NCBI RefSeq assembly: GCF_026004055.1
Contig: NZ_BPIJ01000001.1
Location: 1,660,744-1,724,743 of the forward strand
DNA: 64,000 nt
Reading direction: 5' to 3'
From: Meiothermus sp.
GTDB taxonomy: Bacteria; Deinococcota; Deinococci; Deinococcales; Thermaceae
The translations under genes were made by a program, and so were the position numbers. Numbering within the stretch: the stretch's first letter is position 1; the number at the start of each line of letters is the position of its first letter. This document shows positions 38,384-47,699 of the stretch, piece by piece. The notes under the pieces were generated by a model that ran no database searches, was not told the DNA's origin, and saw only the letters and a program-made list of their open reading frames with translations.

Positions 38384-38589
38384 ACCGATACCTCCTTTGT
38401 GTATAGGCGCATCTTAAGCCGATGAATGCCAACCGTCAATTGCCTGGTTTTTTACCAGCCAACAGTACCTCTATTCGTTTGCTTTACACCATTGGGCCCC
38501 GTGGTAAGCCGGTCTGGTATTACCGGCCTAGGCTCAATGGGGGCAGGGCTTTATAGCCATTTCGACAACCTGGCCCTTCCAGAGCACCT

Positions 38590-39705
38590 TTAGCGTTCAG
38601 AGTGTATTTCTTCCAACTGCCCCTCCACCGCCAGCCAGCGAATGCCCTTTTCTAGAGCGTATTCGCGCAGATCGCGCAGGTTGTTGGTCCAGGCCAGTTC
38701 CACCCGCCTACCCTCGGCCCGCAGCCTCCGAGCCAGGGCCCGATCCAGCGCCAGCACCTCGGGCGGGGTTTCGGAAAGGGGCAGGCGCAGGGCCTCCATC
38801 ACCCGCTCGAGCCCCAGGGCAAAGCCAGCTGCATAGGGCAGCAGGGCCCCATCGTAGCGGCCACCGCCCAGGAGGGGCAGGCCAAAGTCGGGGGTGTAGG
38901 CCTGAAAGTTGAGGCCGGTATAGAAGGTGAGGAGTCGGGCCCGGCCCAGGTCGAGAAGCAAGGGCACTTCGGGCAGCAGCGCCAGGACGGCCTCGAGCCA
39001 GTCCAGGTCGGCCTGGGCCTTGCTCGAGAGCGGGAGCCTGCGGGCCTCTTCCAACACCTCGCGCCCGCCGTACAGGTCGGGGAGGGCCAGCAGGGCCTGG
39101 TGCAGGCCGGGATGCACCTGGTAGTGGTTTAGCAACTGCTCGAGCTCGGGGCTATTCTTGCGGTGAATGGCCTGCCGAAGGCCTTCTTTTTGGTCTTCAC
39201 TCAAACCCGTGGCATCCAGCAAATCCCGTACCAAGGCAGGCAGCCCCACTTCGATCTTGGCCTCGGGGAAGCCAATGAGTTGCAGGGCTTCCCAGGCCAG
39301 CTCGAGGATCTCTGCATCGGCCTGGGGGCTGCTCACCCCCACCAACTCGGCCCCCACCTGACTAAACTCGCGGCTGCGCCCCAGTTCGGCGTTGGCTTCG
39401 CGCAACCATAGGGTTCCGGCGTACTGCAAGCGCACCGGCTGGCCTGGTATAAGCCTGCCGTTGCTGCGCAAAAGCCCGGCCACTGCGGTGGTGAACTCCG
39501 AGCGCAGGGCCAGCACCTCGCCGGTCTTGTCTACCAGCTTGAAGGAACGCTCGGCCAGGGTGTGCTGGGGGTCGTAGAGCTCGAGCGCGGGCAACTCTAC
39601 CGGCTCGTAGCCCCAGCTAAACAAAAGTCGAAACAACCGCTCTTCCATCTCGCGGCGCAAACGGGCCTCGGGCGGCAGAAAGTAGCGGGTGCCTTCGGGG
39701 ATCAT
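38590..39705 (-). CDS. hisZ: ATP phosphoribosyltransferase regulatory subunit
   Basis: A 371-residue class II aaRS-like protein that works with short-form HisG in the first step of histidine synthesis. Opens [25 protein letters not shown], has [38 protein letters not shown] and YAGTLWLRE, and a C-terminal half with [31 protein letters not shown]. It is shorter than HisRS and lacks the anticodon-binding domain, so it is HisZ and not a synthetase. Its hisG partner is not in the window. The cyclophilin gene lies 27 bases upstream in the same direction. Confidence 0.9.
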   Translation of the reverse strand: MIPEGTRYFLPPEARLRREMEERLFRLLFSWGYEPVELPALELYDPQHTLAERSFKLVDKTGEVLALRSEFTTAVAGLLRSNGRLIPGQPVRLQYAGTLWLREANAELGRSREFSQVGAELVGVSSPQADAEILELAWEALQLIGFPEAKIEVGLPALVRDLLDATGLSEDQKEGLRQAIHRKNSPELEQLLNHYQVHPGLHQALLALPDLYGGREVLEEARRLPLSSKAQADLDWLEAVLALLPEVPLLLDLGRARLLTFYTGLNFQAYTPDFGLPLLGGGRYDGALLPYAAGFALGLERVMEALRLPLSETPPEVLALDRALARRLRAEGRRVELAWTNNLRDLREYALEKGIRWLAVEGQLEEIHSER

Positions 39706-39732
39706 GGGGAAAACTAAGGTCTGAACCCAGCG

Positions 39733-40380
39733 CTACTTGCGTTTAGCAAGGATTTTCACCGACAAAATCTTGTCCCGCTCCCGTCCGGCCCCCGGGCCTT
39801 CGGTAGGGGCGATGCGCTCGACCACGTCCATACCCTCCACCACCTGGCCAAAAATGGTGTACTGCTGGTTGAGGTTGGGGGTCGGGCCATAGGTGATAAA
39901 GAACTGGCTGCCGTTAGAGTTTGGATCCATGGTGCGGGCCATGCCCAGCACCCCTTTTTTGTCGTAGTTGAGCCTGGGATTGACCTCGAGGCCAAACTGG
40001 TAACCAGGTCCACCCATACCGGTGCCGGTGGGGTCGCCGGTCTGGGCTACAAAACCCGGAATGACCCGGTGAAACACAATCCCCTCAAAATACCGGTGCA
40101 AGGCAAGGAACACAAAAGAGTTGACCGTGTTGGGCGCTTCGACCTCGAACAGGTCAATGCCTATTTTGCCCTTGCTGGTCTCGATTTCGGCGTAATAGTC
40201 GAATTGGGCCGGATCGATCACCTGCTCGGGCTTGGCAAACTTGGTAACGGGCTTATCAGACTTATAGGGCAGGGCTTCCATGTTTCCTCCAAAACTACTT
40301 GCGCCCCCGCTCCCCTGCCACCACAAAAAAGCGGCAGCGGCCAGCGCCAGCAGGACGGCAGCGATTAAAGCAGCGCGCAT
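39733..40380 (-). CDS. Membrane-anchored or secreted cyclophilin (peptidyl-prolyl isomerase)
   Basis: A 215-residue protein from ATG 40380 ([21 protein letters not shown], one signal-anchor helix). The cyclophilin domain begins near residue 60: [60 protein letters not shown], with the catalytic Arg in FHRVIPGF, then [31 protein letters not shown]. It speeds up prolyl cis-trans change in exported proteins. Upstream of hisZ in the same direction, possibly cotranscribed. Confidence 0.9.
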   Translation of the reverse strand: MRAALIAAVLLALAAAAFLWWQGSGGASSFGGNMEALPYKSDKPVTKFAKPEQVIDPAQFDYYAEIETSKGKIGIDLFEVEAPNTVNSFVFLALHRYFEGIVFHRVIPGFVAQTGDPTGTGMGGPGYQFGLEVNPRLNYDKKGVLGMARTMDPNSNGSQFFITYGPTPNLNQQYTIFGQVVEGMDVVERIAPTEGPGAGRERDKILSVKILAKRK

Positions 40381-40471
40381 CTGCAACAGTCTACCGGCCT
40401 GGATGAGAACATACCAGAAGGGCAACAGCCTATGAGACTATGCAGGTTTATGGGGGTACCTGCATGCTCTG

Positions 40472-40507
40472 AAAAACCCTGTGCATCAACTTAGGCACGG
40501 GTTTTTT
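40472..40507 (+). terminator. Orphan intrinsic terminator
   Basis: AAAACCCTGTGC (about 40473-40484) pairs with GCACGGGTTTT (about 40495-40505), running into a T6 tract at 40502-40507. No plus-strand gene precedes it; the cyclophilin gene upstream reads the other way and starts at 40380. Just before it is another inverted repeat, GCAGGT/ACCTGC (40442-40463). Either a small RNA ends here or it is an early terminator of antisense transcription. Confidence 0.5.
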
Positions 40508-40535
40508 ATCCGATTGATTTTATCATTTGGTAAAA

Positions 40536-40558
40536 GTTTTTTATATGCCGTAAAAAAC
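40536..40558 (+). promoter_or_regulatory. Palindrome upstream of aceE
   Basis: GTTTTTTA (40536-40543) and TAAAAAAC (40551-40558), perfect 8-bp arms with 7 bases between, in an AT-rich island 145 bases before aceE. It could be an operator, or part of the aceE promoter region. Confidence 0.4.
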
Positions 40559-40702
40559 AAACTTCCTTACGATTGGCCCGGACAAACTGCAGTAATGTAA
40601 GGCCGATGACAAAAGGCCGTCACTTTCTGCCGAAAATCAAGGGCCGCACAGCAAAGAACCCTCGACCAGGGATCATCGGCTGTCGGCCCAAAGGAGCAGC
40701 GT

Positions 40703-43423
40703 ATGGTTGAAGACCGCGAACTGATCGCCGCCCGTGCTGGGCTATCTGCCGAAGAGCAGATCCAACTAGAAGACCTCGAGAACCAGGAGTGGCGCGAGAG
40801 CCTCGAGTATGTCCTGCGCACCGCCGGGCGTGACCGGGTGGCGCAGCTCATGGAGATGCTCGAGAACTACGCCTATCGCTATGGCGTGGTCATCCACGAC
40901 AAGGTCAACACCCCCTACGTCAACACCATTTCCAAGGAGCACGAGCCGCCCTACCCAGGTGACCTCGAGCTCGAGCAGCGCATCGCCAACATCCTGCGCT
41001 GGAACACCATCGCCATCGTGCAGCAGGCCAACAAGAAGGCCGACGGCATCGGGGGGCACATCTCCACCTACGCCAGCATCGCCGAGCTGATGGAGATGGG
41101 CTTCAATCACTTCTTCCGCGGCCACGACTCCCCCGACCGCGACCTGGTCTTCTACCAGGGGCACATGTCGCCGGGGGTGTACGCCCGCAGCTACCTGGAA
41201 GGCCGCCTGAGCGAGGACGACCTGGGCAAGTTCCGCCGCGAGCTTTTGGGCGGGCCGGGCCGGGGCCTGTCCAGCTACCCCCACCCCTGGCTGATGCCCG
41301 ACTACTGGGAGTTCCCTACCGTTAGCATGGGTCTAGGCCCCCTGCAGGCCATCTACCAGGCCCGCTTTTTGCGCTACCTAGAAGACCGCGGCCTCAAGCC
41401 CAAGACCAGCGCCAAGGTCTGGGCCTTCCTGGGCGACGGCGAGCAGGACGAGCCCGAGACCACCGGGGCCCTACGGGTCGCGGCCAACGAGGAACTCGAC
41501 AATCTGGTCTTTGTGATCAACGCCAACCTGCAGCGCCTGGATGGGCCAGTGCGGGGCAACTCCAAGATCATCCAGGAGCTGGAAGCCCTCTACCGCGGGG
41601 CCGGCTGGAACGTGATTAAGGTGGTCTGGGGCAGCGCCTGGGACGAGCTTTTTGCCAAGGACACCGAGGGCGTGCTGCTGGAACGCATGGAACAGCTCGT
41701 AGACGGCGAGAGCCAGCGCTACGCGGCCTACGGCGGAAAGGAGCTGCGGGAGAAGTTCTTCAACACCCCGGCTCTCAAAAAGCTCATTGAGGGGATGAGC
41801 GACGAAGACCTAGACCGCCTGACCCTCTCGCGCGGCGGCCACGACAACCGCAAAATCTACGCCGCCTTCAAGGCCGCCGCCGAGCACCGGGGTTCGCCCA
41901 CCGTGATCATCGCCCGCACCGTCAAGGGCTACTGCCTGGGCCCCACCGCCCAGGCCAAGAACGTGGCCCACCAGGTCAAGAAGCTCACCCTGGAGGATCT
42001 GCGCGAGGCCCGCGACCACCTGGGCATCCCCATCCCCGACGAAGAGCTGGAGAAAACCCCCTTCTACCACCCCGGCCCCGACTCGCCCGAGGTGCGCTAC
42101 ATGCTCTCGCGCCGCAAGGCCCTGGGTGGCCTTATTCCCGAACGCCGGGTGCGCGAGTACAAGCTGGACACCCCCGACCTGGCCTTCTTCGATGAATTCC
42201 TGGCGGGCTCCGGGGGGCGGGAAATCTCCACCACCATGGCCTTTGTGCGCATGCTGACCAAGCTGGTGCGCCACCCTGCGGTGGGGAAGTACATCGTGCC
42301 CATCGTGCCCGACGAGGCCCGTACCTTCGGCATGGAGGGGGTTATCTCCTCGGTGGGCATCTACTCGCCCAAGGGCCAGCTCTACACCCCTGTAGACGCC
42401 GGAACCGTGACCGTCTACCGCGAGTCCGAGACCGGCCAGCTCCTGCAAGAGGGCATCAACGAAGCCGGGGCCATGTGCAGCTTCATCGCTGCCGGCACGG
42501 CTTATGCCCATCACGGCATCCCCACCATTCCCTTTTACATCTACTACTCAATGTTTGGCCTACAGCGCGTGGGCGACCTAGTCTGGGCCGCGGGCGACCA
42601 GCGCACCAAGGGCTTCTTGATGGGGGCCACTGCCGGGCGCACCACCCTAAACGGCGAAGGCCTGCAGCACGAGGACGGCCACTCCCACGTGCTGGCCCTG
42701 CCGGTGCCCAACATGCCCGCCTACGACCCAGCTTTTGCCTACGAGCTGGCCGTCATACTGCAAGACGGGCTTAAACGCATGTACCAGGATGGTGAGGACA
42801 TCTTCTACTACATCACCCTGATGAACGAGAACTACCCCCAGCCCCCCATGCCCGAGCCGCGCGAAGAAACCCGCCAGGGCATCTTGAAGGGGTTGTATCT
42901 GTTCCAAAAAAGCGAGCTGAAAAAACCCAAGGCCCGGGTACAGTTGCTGGGTTCGGGCACCATCCTCAACGAGGTGATCAAAGCGGCCCAGATGCTCTCG
43001 GAATACCACATCGCCGCCGATGTGTGGAGCGTAACCAGCTACAAGGCCCTTTACTACGAGGCCATCGAAACGGCCCGCTTCAACCGTCTGAACCCCAGCA
43101 GCAAGGCCCGGCTCCCCTACATCGCCCAGTGCCTGAATGCCACCGAGGGCCCCATCGTGGCGGCTTCGGACTACATGAAGGTGCTGCCCTCCATGGTATC
43201 GGGCTACCTGAACCGTCCTATTCACAGCCTGGGCACCGACGGGTTCGGGCGCTCCGAGACCCGCGAGGCCCTGCGCGACTTCTTCGAGGTAGACGCCAAG
43301 CACGTGGTGATAGCAGCCCTCTCGGCCCTGCGCGGCGAGGGTAAGGTTAACGTCAACACCCTCACCGAGGCCATCAAGACCCTGGGCATTGATCCTAAAC
43401 GGGAGGCGCCGCACAAACGCTGA
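40703..43423 (+). CDS. aceE: Pyruvate dehydrogenase E1 component (homodimeric)
   Basis: A 906-residue single-chain E1 that decarboxylates pyruvate with thiamine diphosphate and passes the acetyl group to E2. Start ATG 40703, behind AAAGGAGC. The ThDP-binding motif is clear: [16 protein letters not shown] ... [20 protein letters not shown]. The N-terminal [23 protein letters not shown] and the central GITTIPF-like region ([15 protein letters not shown]) and [24 protein letters not shown] are typical of AceE, while the E1 alpha/beta heterodimer type would need two genes. aceF follows. No lpd gene is in the window. Confidence 0.95.
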   Translation: MVEDRELIAARAGLSAEEQIQLEDLENQEWRESLEYVLRTAGRDRVAQLMEMLENYAYRYGVVIHDKVNTPYVNTISKEHEPPYPGDLELEQRIANILRWNTIAIVQQANKKADGIGGHISTYASIAELMEMGFNHFFRGHDSPDRDLVFYQGHMSPGVYARSYLEGRLSEDDLGKFRRELLGGPGRGLSSYPHPWLMPDYWEFPTVSMGLGPLQAIYQARFLRYLEDRGLKPKTSAKVWAFLGDGEQDEPETTGALRVAANEELDNLVFVINANLQRLDGPVRGNSKIIQELEALYRGAGWNVIKVVWGSAWDELFAKDTEGVLLERMEQLVDGESQRYAAYGGKELREKFFNTPALKKLIEGMSDEDLDRLTLSRGGHDNRKIYAAFKAAAEHRGSPTVIIARTVKGYCLGPTAQAKNVAHQVKKLTLEDLREARDHLGIPIPDEELEKTPFYHPGPDSPEVRYMLSRRKALGGLIPERRVREYKLDTPDLAFFDEFLAGSGGREISTTMAFVRMLTKLVRHPAVGKYIVPIVPDEARTFGMEGVISSVGIYSPKGQLYTPVDAGTVTVYRESETGQLLQEGINEAGAMCSFIAAGTAYAHHGIPTIPFYIYYSMFGLQRVGDLVWAAGDQRTKGFLMGATAGRTTLNGEGLQHEDGHSHVLALPVPNMPAYDPAFAYELAVILQDGLKRMYQDGEDIFYYITLMNENYPQPPMPEPREETRQGILKGLYLFQKSELKKPKARVQLLGSGTILNEVIKAAQMLSEYHIAADVWSVTSYKALYYEAIETARFNRLNPSSKARLPYIAQCLNATEGPIVAASDYMKVLPSMVSGYLNRPIHSLGTDGFGRSETREALRDFFEVDAKHVVIAALSALRGEGKVNVNTLTEAIKTLGIDPKREAPHKR

Positions 43424-43433
43424 TGCACCGCTG

Positions 43434-43490
43434 AAGGCTAAAGGTCGAAAGCGAAACCCCTGAAATCTTGTGCACCATGCCTTTAGCCTT
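43434..43490 (+). promoter_or_regulatory. Long inverted repeat between aceE and aceF
   Basis: AAGGCTAAAGG (43434-43444) and CCTTTAGCCTT (43480-43490) are an exact 11-bp inverted repeat with a 35-base interior; just outside, GAAACCCC and GGGGTTTTC extend the symmetry. No T-run follows, so this is probably not a full terminator; it may set the aceE:aceF ratio or protect mRNA ends. Confidence 0.5.
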
Positions 43491-43522
43491 GGGGTTTTCA
43501 GCGCAACCGAAGGGAGCATTAC

Positions 43523-44809
43523 ATGGCAGAACTAAAACTACCCGACCTAGGTGATAACGTAGCCTCCGCTGTGGTGGTGGGGGTACTAATCAAGGAAGGC
43601 GATACCGTGGAAGCGGGGCAGCCGGTGTTGGAATTAGAAACCGACAAAGCGGTAATGGAGGCCCCGGCCACGGAAGGGGGTACGGTTTCAAAGGTACTGG
43701 TCAAACCGGGCGATGAGGTGAAAAGCGGACAGGTGATTGCCTTGCTGGGCGGGGCAGCTCCGACAACCGAAGCACCCAAGCCTGCCGCCCCTCCCACCGA
43801 AGTCGCCCCTCCTGCCCCTTCTTTGCCAGAGCCCGCCGGCGCCCCGGCTCCAAAGCGTAGCACGGCCCCTTTGCCCAGTGCCCCAGTAGGGCAGCGCAGG
43901 CTAATTCCCGCAGCCCCCAGCGTGCGGAGGTTGGCCCGCGAGATGGGCATCAACCTGCTGGAAGTGGTGGGCAGCGGCCCCGCTTATCGCATTTCGGAGA
44001 ACGACCTGAAGCGCTTTGCAGCCGGCGAAGCCCCCGTTGCGGCAGTAGCCGGGCCACCTCAGAGCGTTCCAGGGCCAGCCCTGCCCGATTTCAGCAAGTA
44101 TGGGCCGGTGCGCCGCGAGGCTATGTCGGGGATACGCCGGGCCACCGTGCGCAGCATGACCCAGGCCTGGAGCACCATCCCATTGGTGACCCAGTTCGAC
44201 CGAGCCGATATTACCGAGATGGAGGCCCTGCGGAAAAAGATCGGGCCTCGAGCAGAAAAACGTGGGGCAAAAATTACCATGACCGCCATCCTGCTCAAGA
44301 TTGCAGCGGCGGCCCTCAAACAGTTCCCCAAGTTCAACGCCTCCATTGACACCGCCAGCAACGAGGTAATCTTCAAGGAATACATTCACATCGGTGTGGC
44401 CGTGGACACCCCTACGGGTCTGTTAGTGCCGGTGGTGCGGGATGTGGACAAAAAGGGCGTGATTACCCTCGCAGCAGAGCTAGGTGAGATTGCGGCCAAG
44501 GCCCGCGAACGCAAGCTCACCCCCGAGGAGATGCAGGGCGCCACGTTCTCTATCTCCAACCTTGGCGGCATCGGCGGCACGGGCTTTACCCCCATCGTCA
44601 ACTGGCCCGAAGTGGCCATTATGGGGGTTTCGCGCAGCAGCATAGAGCCCGTTTGGAACCCCGAAAAAGCCACCTTCGAGCCCAGGAACATCATGCCCTT
44701 CTCGCTTTCCTACGACCACCGCCTGATTGACGGGGCCGATGCAGCCCGCTTCTGCCGCTTTGTGGCCGAGATGCTGGAAGACCCCTTCTTGCTAGGGTTC
44801 GAGGGCTAA
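43523..44809 (+). CDS. aceF: Pyruvate dehydrogenase E2 (dihydrolipoyl acetyltransferase)
   Basis: A 428-residue E2. One lipoyl domain (residues 1-78) with the modified Lys42 in [13 protein letters not shown], a Pro/Ala-rich linker (about 80-125), an E3-binding domain ([35 protein letters not shown], about 130-165), and a catalytic domain from 195 ending in [18 protein letters not shown] with the His and Asp. Moves acetyl from lipoyl to CoA. An AAGGGAGC precedes ATG 43523. A short single-lipoyl form, as in many thermophiles. Confidence 0.94.
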   Translation: MAELKLPDLGDNVASAVVVGVLIKEGDTVEAGQPVLELETDKAVMEAPATEGGTVSKVLVKPGDEVKSGQVIALLGGAAPTTEAPKPAAPPTEVAPPAPSLPEPAGAPAPKRSTAPLPSAPVGQRRLIPAAPSVRRLAREMGINLLEVVGSGPAYRISENDLKRFAAGEAPVAAVAGPPQSVPGPALPDFSKYGPVRREAMSGIRRATVRSMTQAWSTIPLVTQFDRADITEMEALRKKIGPRAEKRGAKITMTAILLKIAAAALKQFPKFNASIDTASNEVIFKEYIHIGVAVDTPTGLLVPVVRDVDKKGVITLAAELGEIAAKARERKLTPEEMQGATFSISNLGGIGGTGFTPIVNWPEVAIMGVSRSSIEPVWNPEKATFEPRNIMPFSLSYDHRLIDGADAARFCRFVAEMLEDPFLLGFEG

Positions 44810-44821
44810 ACACCGTTTTGC

Positions 44822-46447
44822 TTACAGCTCGAGCAAATCCTCTAGGAGCTGACTGGCGGGTGGAACCGGGTAGACGCGGTCTCGGCCCGCTTGTTTGGCC
44901 TGGTACAGGGCTTGGTCGGCCTGCTCGAGCCAACGCTGCACGGTGGCCATGGTAGGGGGGATTTCGCCCCCGGCCAGACCCGCCGAGATGCTCAGATGCC
45001 AGCTAATGGGCTGGATGCGTAGCAAGCGCACCTCGCTGCGGATGCGCTCGAGCACCCCATAGGCATCCTCGAGGTCGGCCCCAAACAGCACCAGGCCAAA
45101 CTCCTCGCCACCCATACGCACCGCCAGGTCGTCGGCGCGACTGGCTTTGCGCAGCAGCTCGGCGAGTTGTTTGAGCACCTCGTCGCCTACCGGGTGGCCA
45201 TAGGTGTCGTTGACCCGCTTGAAGCGGTCGATGTCCAGCAGGGCTAAGGTGATGGGTTTGCCCTGTTCGCCGGCCAAGCGGATTAGGCGTTGCATCTGGC
45301 GATCAAAGCCCCGGCGGTTTAGAAGCCCGGTGAGGGGGTCGGTGTAGGCTTTGCTGCGCCATTCGCTAAGGGTTAGCGAAAGCCTTAGGCGCTCGGTAAG
45401 CAAAGGGGCCAGGGCCTCGAGCCCGCGTTCGTCCTTGGGGGGGCCGGAAAAGAAGAGCCGCCCCTCGGTGGGGTGCTCGAGGGTGAGTTCGAAGGTATGT
45501 ACGTAGGGGCCACCCCGACCGACCCGGAAAGTCACATCGGAACGCACCTCCAGTCCCACCAGATTGTCGAACAGGGGCTTAAGCCCATCCAGCACGTTCT
45601 GCAAAACCCCCTGGGGGGTGAGGTGTTGGGTGGTTTGGGCCTTGGTGGAGAGGGTCTCGAGCAGACCAATCCAAAGCTCGAGCCGGCGTTCGGCACTTTT
45701 GATCCGCTGATAGACCACCCAACCCATGGCACCCAGTGCCAACAAGACCCCATAGCCCCACCCCACCAGTAGAGCACCATATAGGGGTTGGGAGCTTGGA
45801 GTTACAAGCCCCAAGAGCACCAGGCTACCCAGCAAACCGGCCAGGACAAACCCCAACAAACCCTTGTCAAGACGTATGTCTCGGGCCTCGAGGTAGCCAC
45901 CCCATCCGACCCAGATGAAGCCCAAGGCCCAGGCAAAATACACAAACCCGTCGGTAGGCCAGCCCAGCCCCAGGGCCAGGCTACCCCCTGCCTTGAGCAA
46001 CAGTCCCAGACCCCAGACCAACCGGGCCTCTGGAGCCCGTCCTTGCAGGGCGGCTTCTAAAAGAGGCAAAGCCAGCAGGAAGGGCCACAGGTCGGCCAGC
46101 CAGATGGCCTGCGTGTACTGGGTTGGCAAGGCCACCACCATACCCGCCGCCGCAGCCAGCACCAGGGGCAGCAAAAGCAAAGTAAGGCGGGGCGGTTGGA
46201 GCGGGTGGAGCTGGCGCAGGGTAGGTGTCCAGGCCAGGGCGGCAACCAGTAGTAGGGCGTGGGAGGGCTTGAAGAAGGTCTCGAGGCCACCTTGCTGCTC
46301 GAGAAGCCTTACCCCCACCTCGAGGCCCCAAGCCAACATCCCCAAACAGGCCCAGCGCCAGACCGGCTCGGCCCTGGCCAACCACCAAAGCACCAGCCCG
46401 GCGGCCATGGCCAGCAACATGAGCCCAATTTCGGGATGCACCGCCAT
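44822..46447 (-). CDS. Membrane-bound diguanylate cyclase (GGDEF)
   Basis: About 541 residues from ATG 46447, shortly behind GAAGGA. The N-terminal 270 residues hold some eight or nine hydrophobic helices (GLMLLAMAAGLVLWWLA, LTLLLLPLVLAAAAGMVVAL, FVLAGLLGSLVLLGLV), probably a membrane sensor. A linker with a GAF-like character follows, then the GGDEF domain with active GGEEF at about 446-450 and an RxxD I-site (RADD) five residues before it. It makes c-di-GMP from GTP in response to a membrane signal. It is convergent with aceF, 12 bases apart, and has no obvious operon partner. Confidence 0.9.
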   Translation of the reverse strand: MAVHPEIGLMLLAMAAGLVLWWLARAEPVWRWACLGMLAWGLEVGVRLLEQQGGLETFFKPSHALLLVAALAWTPTLRQLHPLQPPRLTLLLLPLVLAAAAGMVVALPTQYTQAIWLADLWPFLLALPLLEAALQGRAPEARLVWGLGLLLKAGGSLALGLGWPTDGFVYFAWALGFIWVGWGGYLEARDIRLDKGLLGFVLAGLLGSLVLLGLVTPSSQPLYGALLVGWGYGVLLALGAMGWVVYQRIKSAERRLELWIGLLETLSTKAQTTQHLTPQGVLQNVLDGLKPLFDNLVGLEVRSDVTFRVGRGGPYVHTFELTLEHPTEGRLFFSGPPKDERGLEALAPLLTERLRLSLTLSEWRSKAYTDPLTGLLNRRGFDRQMQRLIRLAGEQGKPITLALLDIDRFKRVNDTYGHPVGDEVLKQLAELLRKASRADDLAVRMGGEEFGLVLFGADLEDAYGVLERIRSEVRLLRIQPISWHLSISAGLAGGEIPPTMATVQRWLEQADQALYQAKQAGRDRVYPVPPASQLLEDLLEL

Positions 46448-46838
46448 CATTCCTTCGAAGGTAGCATTGGCATGGCGCAAGTGGGGTGTGAAATGCACAC
46501 CGAGACGTTACTTGTACCCCGCAATGGCCGTTACTCAAGGGGGTGAAGCTTAATCAAAGCCACCAGATTGCGTTTTCGAGAGCAGCCCCCGATACAGCAC
46601 TCTTTGCTGTAGGTACACTGCGCCTCACCTAGTAAGAGCGATTAGGTACCCTTCACTTGATTTTCCCTCATCTGGGATCTCCGCGGGAAGCGCGGATTCG
46701 CGCGCCAGGACAACTTGGTAACCAACAAACCAACCCAAAAAGAACTGCGGCGCTCCCCACCCTTTCATACCAAACTGGGCCAGCGCCTACCGTAACAGGA
46801 AAGCGTTTGCACCGACCCACATGCGATAAATTCTGACC
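46448..46838. other. Intergenic region with small hairpins
   Basis: Holds two small hairpins: TACAGCA/TGCTGTA (about 46589-46608) and TCCGCG/CGCGGA (about 46677-46694). The stretch CCCTCATCTGGG-AAGCG (46661-46692) also occurs at about 60429-60460, a small shared repeat. The end should carry the trmL promoter; no ribosome site is seen before ATG 46839, so a short or absent leader is possible. I see no gene here. Confidence 0.4.
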
Positions 46839-47294
46839 ATGTTCAAGGTGGTGCTCTACCAACCCGAAATTCCCCAGAATGCCGGCAACATTGCCCGCAC
46901 CTGCGCGGCCACCGGAGCCCAGTTGCACCTCGTTCGCCCCCTGGGTTTCCGGTGGGCTAGCTCTGAGCTCAAGCGGGCCGGGTTGGACTACTGGTCGGCG
47001 CTGGATTATGTGCTGCACGATTCGTGGCGGGCTTTTTTGGAAGCCTTGCCACAGGGGAGTCGGGTCTGGGCTTATAGCAGCAAAGTTACCCAGCTCTATA
47101 CCGAGGTAGAGTATCGGCCAGGTGACTACCTGATTTTTGGCCCGGAGAGCCGGGGTTTGCCGCCGGAGGTACTGGCGCACTTTCCTGCTGTGACCATCCC
47201 CATGCCTGGCAGCGGACGCTCGCTCAACCTGGCGGTGGCAGTGGGGGTGGGGCTATACGAAGCGTTGCGACAGGTCAATTTTCAGGCCAGATGA
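46839..47294 (+). CDS. trmL: tRNA (cytidine/uridine-34 2'-O)-methyltransferase TrmL
   Basis: A 151-residue SPOUT methyltransferase that methylates the wobble ribose of certain leucine tRNAs using SAM. Opens MFKVVLYQPEIPQNAGNIARTCAATGAQLHLVRPLGF, the family motif 1, and has the knotted C-terminal part YLIFGPESRGLPPEVL and IPMPGSGRSLNLAVAVGVGLYEALRQ. The length is that of minimal TrmL (about 155). Single gene. Confidence 0.92.
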   Translation: MFKVVLYQPEIPQNAGNIARTCAATGAQLHLVRPLGFRWASSELKRAGLDYWSALDYVLHDSWRAFLEALPQGSRVWAYSSKVTQLYTEVEYRPGDYLIFGPESRGLPPEVLAHFPAVTIPMPGSGRSLNLAVAVGVGLYEALRQVNFQAR

Positions 47295-47363
47295 CCCCAC
47301 CGAATACGAGGTATGGAAGGATAGTTTACCAGAAACACTTTACGGTTGCGGAACGAAACAGCC

Positions 47364-47639
47364 TTATGGTCTGAGTGCGTTGGTAAGTTGGGTGTACAAA
47401 AGCGCCCCTACACCGAAGAGCCCCAACCAGAGCAGATCGGCCAGCCGAAGCCTGCGGCGCAGCAGACCGGCTATACCCATCCAAAAAAGCACCAGCGAAG
47501 CCACCAGGCAAAACAAGCTCAAATAGGCCACAAAAAGCGGGGCCGCTACCGTGCGGGTTATAAGTACAGCCCCCCCTACCATAACCAAAGGCAGCCAGAT
47601 GAGAATAGTGGCATAAATCAGCCAGCGGCGGCCTTGCAC
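47364..47639 (-). CDS. Small membrane protein, unknown function
   Basis: A 91-residue protein from ATG 47639 with three hydrophobic segments (IYATILIWLPLVMVGGAVLI, PLFVAYLSLFCLVASLVLFWMGIAGLL, LADLLWLGLFGVGALLYTQL) and a basic loop RRRLRLADL between helices 2 and 3. I recognise no family. The start is divergent from the molybdopterin oxidoreductase, 60 bases away. Confidence 0.65.
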   Translation of the reverse strand: MQGRRWLIYATILIWLPLVMVGGAVLITRTVAAPLFVAYLSLFCLVASLVLFWMGIAGLLRRRLRLADLLWLGLFGVGALLYTQLTNALRP

Positions 47640-47699
47640 TATACCAGTCTAACGCCATTGTAAGCGCTGCATGGACAGCGGGGGGCCTGGTTTTTTAGC

